The notes beneath the pieces are model-generated. The model was not told the origin of the DNA, ran no database searches, and saw nothing but the letters and a program-made list of their open reading frames with translations. A DNA stretch of 41,949 nt from CAYXRK01 sp964467615 (lineage in GTDB: Bacteria > Hydrogenedentota > Hydrogenedentia > Hydrogenedentales > GCA-2746185), in the NCBI GenBank assembly GCA_964467615.1, contig CAYXRK010000017.1:1-41949 (forward strand), in the 5' to 3' direction. Every line of letters starts with the position of its first letter. Within the stretch, counting starts at the first letter, position 1. Below, in pieces: positions 22,441 through 31,763 of this stretch. The position numbers and the translations under genes are program-made.

Positions 22441-23871
22441 TTACACCCGCACGTCCGACGCAGCCCCGAGTTTCCCCGCGTGGCGTTTCAGTACGGGATC
22501 GACGTGCTCGCGGACAAACTCGACGACTTGTTCCGGCGCGCGGCCGATGAATTCGCGCACGTCGAGAATGCTGCCGATTTCGTCGCGCGACATGCCGATA
22601 GCGGGATCCTTCGCGAGGCGATCGAGTAGGTCGTTGTCGAGGCCCTCTTCCTTCACCCGCGCGGCGGCGGCGTGCGAGTGCTTCCGAATCGCTTCGTGCA
22701 GTTCCTGACGATCTCCGCCTTTCTTGACGCCCGCCATGAGAATGTTCTCGGTCGCCATGAAGGGCAGTTCGGCCATGACGTGTTTTTCGATGACCTTGGG
22801 ATAGACCTTCGGGCCTTCCATGACGTTGAGGTAGAGATTGAGCACGGCGTCCGCCGCGAGGAACGCCTCGGGCAGGCTGATGCGCCGGATGGCGGAATCG
22901 TCCAGCGTGCGCTCGAACCATTGCGTCGCGGTGGTGAATGAGCCGTGCAAGGGCGCGGTCATCAGGTAACGGCCAATGGCGCAGGCGCGTTCGCAGCGCA
23001 TGGGATTGCGTTTGTAGGCCATCGCCGAACTGCCAACCTGGCCGGGCTCGAAGGGCTCTTCGACTTCTTTTAGGTTGGCGAGGAGGCGCATGTCCGTGCC
23101 GAACTTGTGGACGGATTCGCCGATGCCCGCGAGCGCCTGGAGCACGAGCGTGTCCACCTTGCGCGAATAGGTTTGGCCGGTGACGGGATAGGACGAATCA
23201 AACCCCAACTTATGGGCGACGAGTTGATCGAGCTCGCGGACCTTGGCGTGATCTCCGTCGAATAGTGCTAGAAAACTAGCTTGCGTACCGGTCGTGCCCT
23301 TGACGCCGCGGCACCGCAACCGTGCGCTCATGTCTTCGAGATTCTCGATGTCGAAGAGCAGGTCCTGCGCCCAGAGGCAGGCGCGTTTGCCGACGGTGAC
23401 GAGTTGCGCGGGCTGATAGTGCGTGTAGCCGAGCGTCGCGAGGTCTTTCCATTCGAGCGCGAAGGCTTTGAGTTTGGCAAGGACGTTGACGGCCCTGGCG
23501 AGGAGGATGCCCAATCCTTCGCGCATGAGAATGAGGTCGGTGTTGTCGCCGACGAAGCACGAGGTCGCGCCCAAATGGATGATCGGTTTCGCCTTCGGCG
23601 CAACGAGTCCGTAGGCGTGGATGTGCGCCATCACGTCGTGTCGCATTTCGCGCTCGAATTTGTTCGCGGCCTCGAAGTCGATGTCGTCGACGTGGGCCCG
23701 CATCTCCGCGATCTGTTCGCTCGTGATGGGCAGGCCGAGTTCCTGTTCGGCCTCGGCGAGTGCGATCCAGCAGCGCCGCCAGGTCGAGAACTTTCGTTGC
23801 GCGCCCCAGAGTTCGGCCATTTGCTTGGTCGCGAACCGTTCAACGAACGGCGATATGTATTCAGAAGTCAT
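22441..23871 (-). CDS. purB: adenylosuccinate lyase
   Basis: PurB splits SAICAR to AICAR plus fumarate and adenylosuccinate to AMP plus fumarate, in purine synthesis. The 476-aa protein has HLGATSCFVGDNTD (99-112), the His-containing YTHYQPAQ (149-156) and the lyase signature GSSAMAYKRNPMRCERA (280-296). The flexible catalytic Ser is in that last loop. The sequence resembles the eukaryote-like PurB group (long N-terminus, WRRCWIALAEAEQELG). The start overlaps the end of a small upstream frame (ATGACTTCTGA). Confidence 0.96.
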   Translation of the reverse strand: MTSEYISPFVERFATKQMAELWGAQRKFSTWRRCWIALAEAEQELGLPITSEQIAEMRAHVDDIDFEAANKFEREMRHDVMAHIHAYGLVAPKAKPIIHLGATSCFVGDNTDLILMREGLGILLARAVNVLAKLKAFALEWKDLATLGYTHYQPAQLVTVGKRACLWAQDLLFDIENLEDMSARLRCRGVKGTTGTQASFLALFDGDHAKVRELDQLVAHKLGFDSSYPVTGQTYSRKVDTLVLQALAGIGESVHKFGTDMRLLANLKEVEEPFEPGQVGSSAMAYKRNPMRCERACAIGRYLMTAPLHGSFTTATQWFERTLDDSAIRRISLPEAFLAADAVLNLYLNVMEGPKVYPKVIEKHVMAELPFMATENILMAGVKKGGDRQELHEAIRKHSHAAAARVKEEGLDNDLLDRLAKDPAIGMSRDEIGSILDVREFIGRAPEQVVEFVREHVDPVLKRHAGKLGAASDVRV

Positions 23872-24064
23872 AAGATCCCTCTGGCCGGGTAAGTTTTCGG
23901 AACTCCTCTTTCCAGCGGGCGTGCAGATCGGGCTTGCGAAACGCCCGCATCAGCCCAAACAGTTTCGGGCCGCACGCCCGCTGCCGCTCGAGCGCCAATT
24001 CGTGTGTGGGCTCGAGGTCGCTCACGCGCTGGCAATAGAAGAGCGCCCGATCATACAGTTTCAA
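23861..24064 (-). CDS. possible small TPR-like protein upstream of purB
   Basis: From a TTG at 24064 the frame encodes 67 aa, including LYDRALFYCQRVSDLEPTHELALERQ, reminiscent of one TPR helix pair. A basic C-terminus follows. Its stop codon overlaps the purB start, which would allow coupling. The frame is open further upstream (to beyond 24110) without a clear ATG and no ribosome binding site is evident, so it may be the tail of a degraded longer gene. Confidence 0.35.
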   Translation of the reverse strand: MKLYDRALFYCQRVSDLEPTHELALERQRACGPKLFGLMRAFRKPDLHARWKEEFRKLTRPEGSYDF

Positions 24065-24146
24065 TGCATAGAAACAATCTCGGCGCTGGTGTGATTCGGA
24101 TGCGACGGACGCCTGGGCGTATCGAGTACGGTGTCCGGACGGTCCC

Positions 24147-26729
24147 CTAAACCGCAGCGATTGCCGCGCTCTGGGAGGCCAGGAAGGTCGCGCGTTTGAG
24201 AACGCGGACGGTGAGCGGATCGATGCCTAGTAGCGTCAAAATCTCTTTCGTCTTCGCGGTCTTACCGTTCACGGCGCGGGTGGAGAATTCAATTTCAGCC
24301 TCGTCGTTTTCCACTCCAACCAGCCGCAGTTCTTCGATCATGGGGCGGATGTCGGCGGGTTTCATTCCGGCGCGCCCGCGATTGCCTTTGGGTTTCACGC
24401 GGCGCTCGACGATGACTTCGTCGCTGAGGACGATTTCGCTGATCTTCGTTTCGAGTTCGTCGGGATCGGCGCAGGGCGCGTACATCGTGTAGTCGAAGCC
24501 GTCCACTATGCTCATGAGGGACGGCGCGTTGAGCGGTACATCTTCGGCGTCGAACACGGCGAAGCCCTCGGGCAGCACCGACTGCAAGCGCGTGAGAAAC
24601 ACTTCGGGATCGACGATGTCCTTGAGCGTGACATCCATGTAATCGCCCATGGACTCCTCTCCAACGGGCGCGGCGCTGGCGAAATTGATCTTTGGGTGTG
24701 CGTGAAATCCCTGCGAGTACGACAACGGCGCTCTCGCTCGGCGCAACGCGCGAATCCACGCGCTTTGCAATTCGAGGTGCGAGAGGAAACGCGGCTCGCC
24801 GCGCCTCCCGATGCGAAAACGCAAACGCTGCGCCGCGGGCGGCTCGACATACTCCGGCCGCGGCGTGGGCTTCCAATTCCGTTCCTCGATACGGCCTGCG
24901 CGTTGGTTCTTGAGCATGTGGCGGCACAGTTCGCGCTCGCGGAAAATAACGCCGCAAAGGTGGCACTTGCCCGCGCGGCAATCCTGCGCGTGCTTCAGTT
25001 CCATCGCGCGGTCCCAGTCTTGTTGGAACCACTCCTTGGGCATCATCACGTCGATGTGGTCCCAGGGGAGGCGTTCGTCGCGCGCGCGTTCGCGGAACGC
25101 GCCGGCCACGTCGTAGTTGACGTCGTCGATCGCTTTGCGCCACGCGCCGAGATTGCAACGTTCGTCCCAGGACTCGAACCGCGCGCCATTGCGCCACGCG
25201 GCTTCGAGCAGGTCCGCGCCGCGGCGGTCGGCGCGCGCGAGCAGGCCCTCGATGAAAGTCGTTTGCGCGGCGTGGCGGCCAAAGCGAATCCCGCCGTTAC
25301 CCTTGAAGCCGCGCTCGAGAATGTCTTGTCGCCGTTCGGTCTCGGTCATATCGATCTGCGCCGCCCATTGAAAGGGTGTGAAGGGTTTGGGCACGAAGGT
25401 CGAAACGCCGAGATGGACGCGCGCCTTCGGATTGATTGCGCGGCCGACCGCGAGCGTACGCTTGCAGAGGTCCACGATCGCTTCGATGTCCTCGTCGCGC
25501 TCAGTCGGAAGGCCGATCATGAAATAGCACTTCACGTGCTGCCAGCCGCGCTTGTACGCCTCGCCGGCCATATCGAGCAGGCCTTCGTCCGGAATCCATT
25601 TGTTGATGAGCGCGCGCAGCCGCGGCGTCGCGGCTTCGGGCGCGAACGTGAGGCCGCTGCGCCGCACGTCCGCCACGGCGTCGGCCATTTCGACGGAGAA
25701 GCTGTCCAGACGCAGCGACGGTAACGACACCGAGACGCGGTCCAACTGCGCGCGCCGCGCGGCCTGATCGACCAGCATGCGCGGGCGAGAGAAATCACAG
25801 GTTGACAGCGACACGAGCGAGATTTCTTCGTAGCCTGTTTTTTCGAGCGACTCGGCCATGAGTTTGTCGATGTTCTCGAGCGACCGTTCGCGCACGGGCC
25901 GCGTCACCATGCCCGCCTGGCAGAAGCGACAGCCCTGCGTGCATCCGCGCAGCACTTCGAGCGCGAGCCGATCGTGGACTTGCTGCGTATAGGGCACGAC
26001 ATAGTTGGTCGGGAACTTTGCGCCGTCCAAACTATCCACCACGCGCTTGACGATCTTCGGCGCGTCTTCCTTGGGCAAAATGCGGCCGTCCGCCAATTGC
26101 TCGAACGGATACAACACCGGTACGTATACGCCTTCGATTGCAGCCACGGCCTCGAGCTTTTCGCGGCGGGGCCTGCCTCTCAGATCGCGCAGGCATTTAA
26201 CGATTTCTAGGATCGCGTCTTCGCCCTCGCCCACGACGAAGAAATCAATGAACGGCGCGAGCGGTTCCGGGTTGAACACGGCGGGCCCGCCCGCAAAGAT
26301 GAGAGGGGCGTCCTCGGGCCGGTCTTTCGTGCGCAGCTCGAGACCCGTCATATCGATGCAATTCAGGATGTTCGTGTAGGTCAATTCGGACTGGAGCGTG
26401 AACCCGATCATGTCCATCGCCGCAAGCGAATCCTTCGACTCATTCACAAAAAGCGGCAGCCCGCGCTTACGCAATTCCGCTTCCATGTCCGGCGCGGGCG
26501 CATACGCCCGCTCGCACCACACCCAGTCCAAGTCGTTCAGAATCGAATAAAGAATCAGAATGCCGACGTTGCCCAGACCCAAGTCGTACAAATCCGGAAA
26601 CACAAGCGCCACGCGCAGATCCACCAGCGCGGGATCCTTGTGCGTCGTGTTGAGTTCGGAGCCGAGGTAGCGCGAGGGTTTCTCGACGCGCGGCATGATT
26701 TCGTTGTGGAGTACGCTGGTTACGTTCAT
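24147..26729 (-). CDS. TIGR03960 family B12-binding/radical SAM protein fused to DUF2344 domain
   Basis: The protein is 860 aa from ATG 26729, preceded by CAGGAA; an earlier ATG at 26888 would add 53 residues unlike the family. The N-terminal region resembles cobalamin-binding domains (VALVFPDLYDLGLGNVGI, IGFTLQSELTYTNIL, FAGGPAVFNPEPLAPFIDFF, GEGE). The radical SAM motif C-x3-C-x2-C is at 263-270 (CTQGCRFC), followed by SLSTCDFSR and LTFAPEAATPRLRALINK. A Cys cluster CRAGKCHLCGVIFRERELC lies further on. The C-terminal TIGR03936/DUF2344 domain starts at about residue 635 (FRIGRRGEPRFLSHLEL, GFHAHPKINFASAAPVGEES). Both domains are often encoded together, next to ribosomal or ribonuclease genes. 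Its reaction is unknown; RNA modification is suspected. Confidence 0.92.
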   Translation of the reverse strand: MNVTSVLHNEIMPRVEKPSRYLGSELNTTHKDPALVDLRVALVFPDLYDLGLGNVGILILYSILNDLDWVWCERAYAPAPDMEAELRKRGLPLFVNESKDSLAAMDMIGFTLQSELTYTNILNCIDMTGLELRTKDRPEDAPLIFAGGPAVFNPEPLAPFIDFFVVGEGEDAILEIVKCLRDLRGRPRREKLEAVAAIEGVYVPVLYPFEQLADGRILPKEDAPKIVKRVVDSLDGAKFPTNYVVPYTQQVHDRLALEVLRGCTQGCRFCQAGMVTRPVRERSLENIDKLMAESLEKTGYEEISLVSLSTCDFSRPRMLVDQAARRAQLDRVSVSLPSLRLDSFSVEMADAVADVRRSGLTFAPEAATPRLRALINKWIPDEGLLDMAGEAYKRGWQHVKCYFMIGLPTERDEDIEAIVDLCKRTLAVGRAINPKARVHLGVSTFVPKPFTPFQWAAQIDMTETERRQDILERGFKGNGGIRFGRHAAQTTFIEGLLARADRRGADLLEAAWRNGARFESWDERCNLGAWRKAIDDVNYDVAGAFRERARDERLPWDHIDVMMPKEWFQQDWDRAMELKHAQDCRAGKCHLCGVIFRERELCRHMLKNQRAGRIEERNWKPTPRPEYVEPPAAQRLRFRIGRRGEPRFLSHLELQSAWIRALRRARAPLSYSQGFHAHPKINFASAAPVGEESMGDYMDVTLKDIVDPEVFLTRLQSVLPEGFAVFDAEDVPLNAPSLMSIVDGFDYTMYAPCADPDELETKISEIVLSDEVIVERRVKPKGNRGRAGMKPADIRPMIEELRLVGVENDEAEIEFSTRAVNGKTAKTKEILTLLGIDPLTVRVLKRATFLASQSAAIAAV

Positions 26730-26911
26730 CGTTCCTGCCGGAGAGTGGGGAATATTAGCGTTAGCGCGATAGTATAGCAGTCCTTCGAAAAGCGTTACGA
26801 TTACGCGGTGATTCGCGCAGAAACACAGTCGAGAAACCTTTTCGTCACGCAGCGTGTCTTCATCATAAGCAGCAGGATTGGACGACACCGGGTACCGCGT
26901 TGCAGGCGACT

Positions 26912-29749
26912 ATGACCACCGAATCGACAGAACAACACGTGCGGGCCGCCCGTGGCGGGGACGCGCGTGCGTTCGCCTCGCTCATCGAGGCGCACTACGG
27001 GCTTGTTCGGGCGTTGGCGTACAGCACGGTGCGGGATCGATGCGCCGCGGAGGACGTGACGCAGGAGGTCTTCCTGGTGGCGTGGGCCAACCTGGGAAGG
27101 TTGCGCAATCATGGGGCATTTCCAATGTGGCTGAGGAAGATTGCACGGAATACGGCGCTGAATTGGGTCCGATCGGAAGCCTTTCGCAAAAAGTTGGCGG
27201 AGCGTTACGGCAAGACCGCCAGCGAAGCGAGTGGCGTCGATGCGCCGGAGCGCCGCGAACGGGCACGACGGGTGCAGGAAGCCTTAGCCACGCTCACGCC
27301 CCTGTACCGCGAGGCGATGGTGCTCTTTTATATGGAGGGGCAATCCGTCCGCGACGCCGCGCGCAAGCTCGGCATACGCGAAGGGGCGATGAAGCTCCGG
27401 CTTCATCAAGGTCGCAAACGGCTGCGCGCTCTCCTCGAAGCGGACCTCGAACAAGAATTGATCCAGGAAGTCAGCGCACCCGCCCCAACGCGCGCCGTCG
27501 AGCGGATCGCGTCGGCGTTGATGATAGGGCCCGCGATGCCGGGGCTCGGAAAGGCTGCGGCTGCACCGGGGTTCGGACTTTGGTTGCACGAAGCGACGCA
27601 TTCAGGCCTCTCGGAATGGCCGCGAATGCTAATTGACGGAGGAGTAGCGATGTCGACGAAGAAAGCGGTGATTGCCGGCGCGGTGGCGCTGGTGTTGGGA
27701 CTCGGTGGGTACATCGGTTTTTCGATGCGCGACGGCGGAGAGCACGCGTCCGACACGCGGCCCCGCGTCGACATCGCGGCGGTCCGGCCGAAGGAAGCGC
27801 CGACACCGGAAACGGTTGTGGCGCCGAGTGACGCGTCGCCCGATGACACAACCGCAATGACGGATCCGCAAGCGCAAGACGATGGGTCCTCGCCGAAAGA
27901 GGGCGAAATTGTCGCGGCGGCAGATGCGGGTTCTGCGGAGGAACCGGGGAAGATTAAGAATCCCGAGGACTACGCCTCGGTGTCGGGCGTCGTGATCGAC
28001 GGCAAGGGATACCCTCTGCCCGGCGCGTTGGTGCGCGTGCTCGCGACCGGACAGCCGACGCTCGAGGCACTGCGCGCGGCAGGATTTGAAGAGATGCGCG
28101 AGCGCGAGGGCCACGCGTTCACAGGGACGGCCGACGACAACGGGGCCTTCTCGGTCACCGGGATTTCGTATGAGGGAGTGGCCAAGGCGACGGCCTCCGC
28201 GGCCGGATACACCTTCGGGCCGAAATCGGAGGAGCTTTTGCATCTTTCGCCTCGGATGGAGCTCGACAATCTCCGCCTCATCTTACAATCCGGCGTGACG
28301 ATTAACGGACGTCTTCTGTCGTCGGCCAAACGGCCGGTCGCGGACGGCACTCTTTCGATACTCGGATTCACCGATGGCCAGTCGACGCGCAGTGGATCCA
28401 TGCAGTCGACCGCGACCGACGAGCGCGGCCGGTTCAGGCTCACATTTCCGAAAGAGGGCCAAGCTTCGTTGACCGCGTCTTCGCCTACCTACGGCGATGC
28501 GACGTTCAGCGAGGTCAACGTGACCGACGAGGGCGACGTCGAGCTCGTCATGGACGACCCGGCGCGCGTTGCCGGGCGCATTGAATGGAGCGACGGCAGC
28601 CCCGCGGCGGGCGTGACCGTGGCGCTTGCGGGCAACGCGCTGATTGGTAGCGGAAAAACAGGGCCTGGACACAATCATTATGGTGCAACGGACCAGAATG
28701 GCGCCTACGCGATCAAGTCGGTGGACGTGGGGCAAGACTATGAAGTGGCGGTTCTCGACGGCCCCGACCGTCCGCTCAGCCAGCGCATGCGGTTTGGCAC
28801 GCTCCGACCGGGTGAACAACGCGTATGGGACTACAAGGTCGAAGTACCAATAATCGTGCGTGGCGTGGTATATGGCGAGACGACGCGTAGGCCGCTCACG
28901 AAAGTGAAGGTGTCGTGCGTCAAAGACGGCGTGCGTCTCGATGCGACGGTGCCCGTCGGGCCGGACGGCGCGTACGAATTGCGCCTGCTCTCCGGCGAGG
29001 GGACCTATCTCGTTTACCCACAGTATTGGCGGCAAGACCCGTTCGAGGACCACGGCAGCGCCGACGGCGAGACGCTTGCGCTGCGTCCGGGGGATGACGT
29101 GAACGTGGACTTGTACCTGCCGGACACGTTCACGATGGCCTTCGCCGTGGTTGACCTCGGCGGCGGCCCGATTCCTGGGATCGAGTTGAGCGTGACCGAC
29201 GCAGACCACACCTGGGGGCCGGCGGGCTACACCGATGCGGAAGGCCGCTGGGTATGGAAAGGTTTTATCGCGAACGTGGAGACGGGCGTCGTCGTACGCC
29301 GCGACGGGAAGCGCCGCGCCCAATCGGAGGTTTACGTCGGTGAGCCGGGCGAAATCGTGCCGGAACAGATATTGGTCGTGCGTGACTTCGGCGGGGTCGA
29401 GGGGGACGCGGTTGACGAGACGGGCAACCCGCTTGGGAATGTCACGATCGCGTTCGAGATTCGATACGGCAACGACGACGTTGTCCAGACCGAACAGCGA
29501 ACGGACGAAGCGGGCCATTTCGTGTTATTGGACGACGTGCCGGCGACGCTTGTCCAGGTCTTGGCGCGCGCTACGATTAACCAACCGGACTTTTCGAGCA
29601 CACTCAACTGGGATTCCGGCCCATTTCTGTGCCCGGCGGACATGGTCGTTGATCTCGGCGCTGCGACATTCAGCGGGGAAATAGGCCCGGCGCCGACGGA
29701 GGAAGTGGAGCAAAAAGGGCCGCAGGTCGGGGCGCGCGGCGGGGCCTGA
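26912..29749 (+). CDS. ECF sigma factor fused through one transmembrane helix to carboxypeptidase regulatory-like domains
   Basis: One uninterrupted frame of 945 aa from ATG 26912 (TTG 26900 also possible). Residues about 8-75 are sigma region 2 (GGDARAFASLIEAHYGLVRA, AEDVTQEVFLVAWANLGRLR). Residues about 120-178 are region 4 (LTPLYREAMVLFYMEGQS, DAARKLGIREGAMKLRLHQG). A linker of about 65 residues leads to a transmembrane segment near 250-272 (AVIAGAVALVLGLGGYIGF). A Pro/Asp/Glu-rich stretch follows, then several beta-sandwich repeats of carboxypeptidase-regulatory type (SGVVIDGKGYPLPGALVRVL; GRIEWSDGSPAAGVTVALAG; GVVYGETTRRPLTKVKVSC; EGDAVDETGNPLGNVTIAF). The sigma part would be cytoplasmic and the array outside, so signal and promoter recognition lie in one chain. 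A strong internal ribosome binding site and ATG lie at the junction (27638-27652). Confidence 0.88.
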   Translation: MTTESTEQHVRAARGGDARAFASLIEAHYGLVRALAYSTVRDRCAAEDVTQEVFLVAWANLGRLRNHGAFPMWLRKIARNTALNWVRSEAFRKKLAERYGKTASEASGVDAPERRERARRVQEALATLTPLYREAMVLFYMEGQSVRDAARKLGIREGAMKLRLHQGRKRLRALLEADLEQELIQEVSAPAPTRAVERIASALMIGPAMPGLGKAAAAPGFGLWLHEATHSGLSEWPRMLIDGGVAMSTKKAVIAGAVALVLGLGGYIGFSMRDGGEHASDTRPRVDIAAVRPKEAPTPETVVAPSDASPDDTTAMTDPQAQDDGSSPKEGEIVAAADAGSAEEPGKIKNPEDYASVSGVVIDGKGYPLPGALVRVLATGQPTLEALRAAGFEEMREREGHAFTGTADDNGAFSVTGISYEGVAKATASAAGYTFGPKSEELLHLSPRMELDNLRLILQSGVTINGRLLSSAKRPVADGTLSILGFTDGQSTRSGSMQSTATDERGRFRLTFPKEGQASLTASSPTYGDATFSEVNVTDEGDVELVMDDPARVAGRIEWSDGSPAAGVTVALAGNALIGSGKTGPGHNHYGATDQNGAYAIKSVDVGQDYEVAVLDGPDRPLSQRMRFGTLRPGEQRVWDYKVEVPIIVRGVVYGETTRRPLTKVKVSCVKDGVRLDATVPVGPDGAYELRLLSGEGTYLVYPQYWRQDPFEDHGSADGETLALRPGDDVNVDLYLPDTFTMAFAVVDLGGGPIPGIELSVTDADHTWGPAGYTDAEGRWVWKGFIANVETGVVVRRDGKRRAQSEVYVGEPGEIVPEQILVVRDFGGVEGDAVDETGNPLGNVTIAFEIRYGNDDVVQTEQRTDEAGHFVLLDDVPATLVQVLARATINQPDFSSTLNWDSGPFLCPADMVVDLGAATFSGEIGPAPTEEVEQKGPQVGARGGA
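27638..27652 (+). promoter_or_regulatory. internal ribosome binding site and start codon inside the sigma fusion gene
   Basis: GGAGGAG (27638-27644) is followed after five bases by ATG 27650-27652, in frame with the long gene. Translation from here would give a separate protein of about 700 aa starting MSTKKAVIAGAVALVLGLGG, a signal-anchor start typical of an independent membrane protein. It may be a leftover of two genes that fused, or an active second start. Confidence 0.6.
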
Positions 29750-29761
29750 ACGCGCGGCGGG

Positions 29762-31144
29762 TCAGGCGATCTGGATCGTCTTGCCGCAGGCGCTGCAGCG
29801 GACCCGGGCCGCTGAGAAGCTCGGTGCCAGGGTCTGCGTTTTCCCGCATTCGCACTTGAACGATTGCCAGGTCCCCGGTTGGTGGCGGACGGACACAATC
29901 TGGGCGGCGGCTGTTTCTCCCTCGACCTGCACCTGCGCCATCGGCACGTGAAGTTCGCGCTTGCAGCGGGGGCAGGTGGCGCGGTCCTTGCGGTATTCCG
30001 GCGGGAGTTTCACGCGCAGGCCGCAAACGCAGGGAATGAAGAGGAAGTTATGCGCCTTCCGGAGCAGATCGCCCGCGTTCCGAAGGCGCTCGCGCGGCAT
30101 TTCGAGCGCTTCCGAAGGCGATCGGGCCTCGGTGGGTGCGTCCGCCGCAAGCGCCGACTTCGGCAAATGGCCCCCGCGCTTCCCCCGGACGCCTCCCCAA
30201 GCCTCCTCGTACGCCCGGAACGACACCGTCTTGCCCATCGCATTGAGAATGCGAATACGGTCGGCAATCGGCGGATGCGAGGCGAATATGCCGGAAAACG
30301 AGGCGACAAACGGGTTCACAATGTACATCGGCGCGGTCGCGTGGTTCGCGCGGGCGAGCGGCGCCGTGTTGCCGCCCAATTTCTGAAGCGCGGAAGCGAG
30401 GCCCGCGGGATAGCGCGTGAACACCGCGGCGCTCGCATCGGCCAGGAATTCGCGCCGTCGCGACACGGCAAAGTAGATGAGCCGCGCCAGAATTGGGGCG
30501 AGAATCGCGAACACCAGCGCGATCACGAACGCGATGATGGCTGCCTGACCTCCTCCTCCTCCCCCACGCCGATTCGAACTGTGGCGGCCCGGAGTGCCCC
30601 CATAGCGCATGGATCGCAGGAACACTTCGGAAATGATCACGATGGCACCGAGCATCACGCCGAGCATCGTCATGAGAAGTACGTCACGGTTCTTGACGTG
30701 TGCCATCTCGTGCGCGACGACGCCCTGGAGTTCGTCGCGATCCAGGTTTGCCAGTAGGCCCGCCGTCACCGCGACCGCAGCTTTCTTCGGATCGCGCCCG
30801 ACGGCGAACGCGTTCATCGCCATGTCGTCGACGACGTAGACTGAGGGCATGATGCCCCCCTGGCCGGAGGCGATTGCCATTTCCTCGACGACGTTAAAGA
30901 GTTGGAGATGGTCCTGTTTCTCGATTCGTTTCGCTCCCGCGACGGCAAGCATGATGTTGTCGCCCTGGACGAACGCGGTGGCGGTCATGACGAACCACAC
31001 GCCCAGCGCAACGAGCAGACCGAACAATCCCGCCCCAGGCGCGAAGGCCTCGCCGATGACGTAGCCAAGCGCGATCAGGACGAGCGCCATCGCGACGACG
31101 AGGATAGTCGTGCGCCGGTTATTCAAGGAGATTTGTTCCCACAT
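29762..31144 (-). CDS. htpX: HtpX-like M48 membrane metalloprotease with C-terminal zinc-ribbon pairs
   Basis: The protein is 460 aa. N-terminal hydrophobic segments at about 13-60 are followed by the zinc protease motif HEMAH (145-149), with the third ligand in RREFLADA (Glu232) and more membrane segments between. Residues 1-310 are a normal HtpX-type protease, which degrades misfolded membrane proteins from the cytoplasmic side. The extra 150 residues are unusual. After a Gly/Pro-rich spacer there are two Cys sets, CVC...CPRC (372, 374, 391, 394) and CEC...CSAC (431, 433, 450, 453), each able to bind zinc. A run of six Gly lies at about 194-199. It follows lemA on the same strand with 43 bases between, a common pairing. 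Confidence 0.9.
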   Translation of the reverse strand: MWEQISLNNRRTTILVVAMALVLIALGYVIGEAFAPGAGLFGLLVALGVWFVMTATAFVQGDNIMLAVAGAKRIEKQDHLQLFNVVEEMAIASGQGGIMPSVYVVDDMAMNAFAVGRDPKKAAVAVTAGLLANLDRDELQGVVAHEMAHVKNRDVLLMTMLGVMLGAIVIISEVFLRSMRYGGTPGRHSSNRRGGGGGGQAAIIAFVIALVFAILAPILARLIYFAVSRRREFLADASAAVFTRYPAGLASALQKLGGNTAPLARANHATAPMYIVNPFVASFSGIFASHPPIADRIRILNAMGKTVSFRAYEEAWGGVRGKRGGHLPKSALAADAPTEARSPSEALEMPRERLRNAGDLLRKAHNFLFIPCVCGLRVKLPPEYRKDRATCPRCKRELHVPMAQVQVEGETAAAQIVSVRHQPGTWQSFKCECGKTQTLAPSFSAARVRCSACGKTIQIA

Positions 31145-31187
31145 ACGAGACGTTCAACGTTCACCGTTCAAGGAAGTATGCGGCGAA

Positions 31188-31763
31188 TCAACTGAAACTT
31201 ACCTTGGGGACGGCGCGTTCGCCCGCGTCCTCGACTTCGAAGAATTCCGCCTGTTTGAAGTTGAACGCGCCGGCGATGATGTTACTGGGGAACATTTCGA
31301 TCTTGTTGTTAAAGTGCATCGCTTCGTCGTTGTAAAACTGGCGCGAGAAACCGATCTTGTTCTCGGTTGAGGTCAGTTCTTCTTGGAGCGATAGGAAGTT
31401 CGTGTTGGCCTTGAGGTCGGGATAGTTTTCAGCCACCGCGAAGAAGTTCGCCATCGCCTGGCTGAGTTGGGTCTCCGCCTTGGCTTGGTTGGCGACGCCG
31501 CTCGCCTGCGCGGCGAGGTTGCGCGCCTTCGTGATGCTCTCGAGCGTCTCGCGCTCGTGCGTCATGTAGCCCTTCGCGGTCTCGACGAGGTTCGGAATCA
31601 AATCGTGACGCCGCTTGAGCTGCACGTCGATCTGCGACCACGCATTCTTGACCCGGTTCCGCAGGCCCACCAGGCCGTTGTACATGGCGATGAACCACAC
31701 GACCAGCAGCACGAAAACGCCGGACGTGGCGATGAAGAACATGCCTACGACGCCGAGGACCAT
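31188..31763 (-). CDS. lemA: LemA family protein
   Basis: The 191-aa protein has one N-terminal transmembrane helix (VGMFFIATSGVFVLLVVWFI), then the family signature YNGLVGLRNRVKNAWSQIDV, QLKRRHDLIPNLVETAKGY and a helical bundle ending ENKIGFSRQFYNDEAMHFNN. GGAGG precedes ATG 31763. LemA proteins sit in the membrane with the helical part outside or in the periplasm. They are repeatedly encoded next to HtpX-type proteases, as here, suggesting a shared role in envelope protein quality control; the biochemical activity is unknown. Confidence 0.93.
   Translation of the reverse strand: MVLGVVGMFFIATSGVFVLLVVWFIAMYNGLVGLRNRVKNAWSQIDVQLKRRHDLIPNLVETAKGYMTHERETLESITKARNLAAQASGVANQAKAETQLSQAMANFFAVAENYPDLKANTNFLSLQEELTSTENKIGFSRQFYNDEAMHFNNKIEMFPSNIIAGAFNFKQAEFFEVEDAGERAVPKVSFS

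Noticed and set aside
22441..22921. Second minus-strand open frame inside the purB region
   Set aside because: Arg-rich shadow of the purB frame; no start signal.
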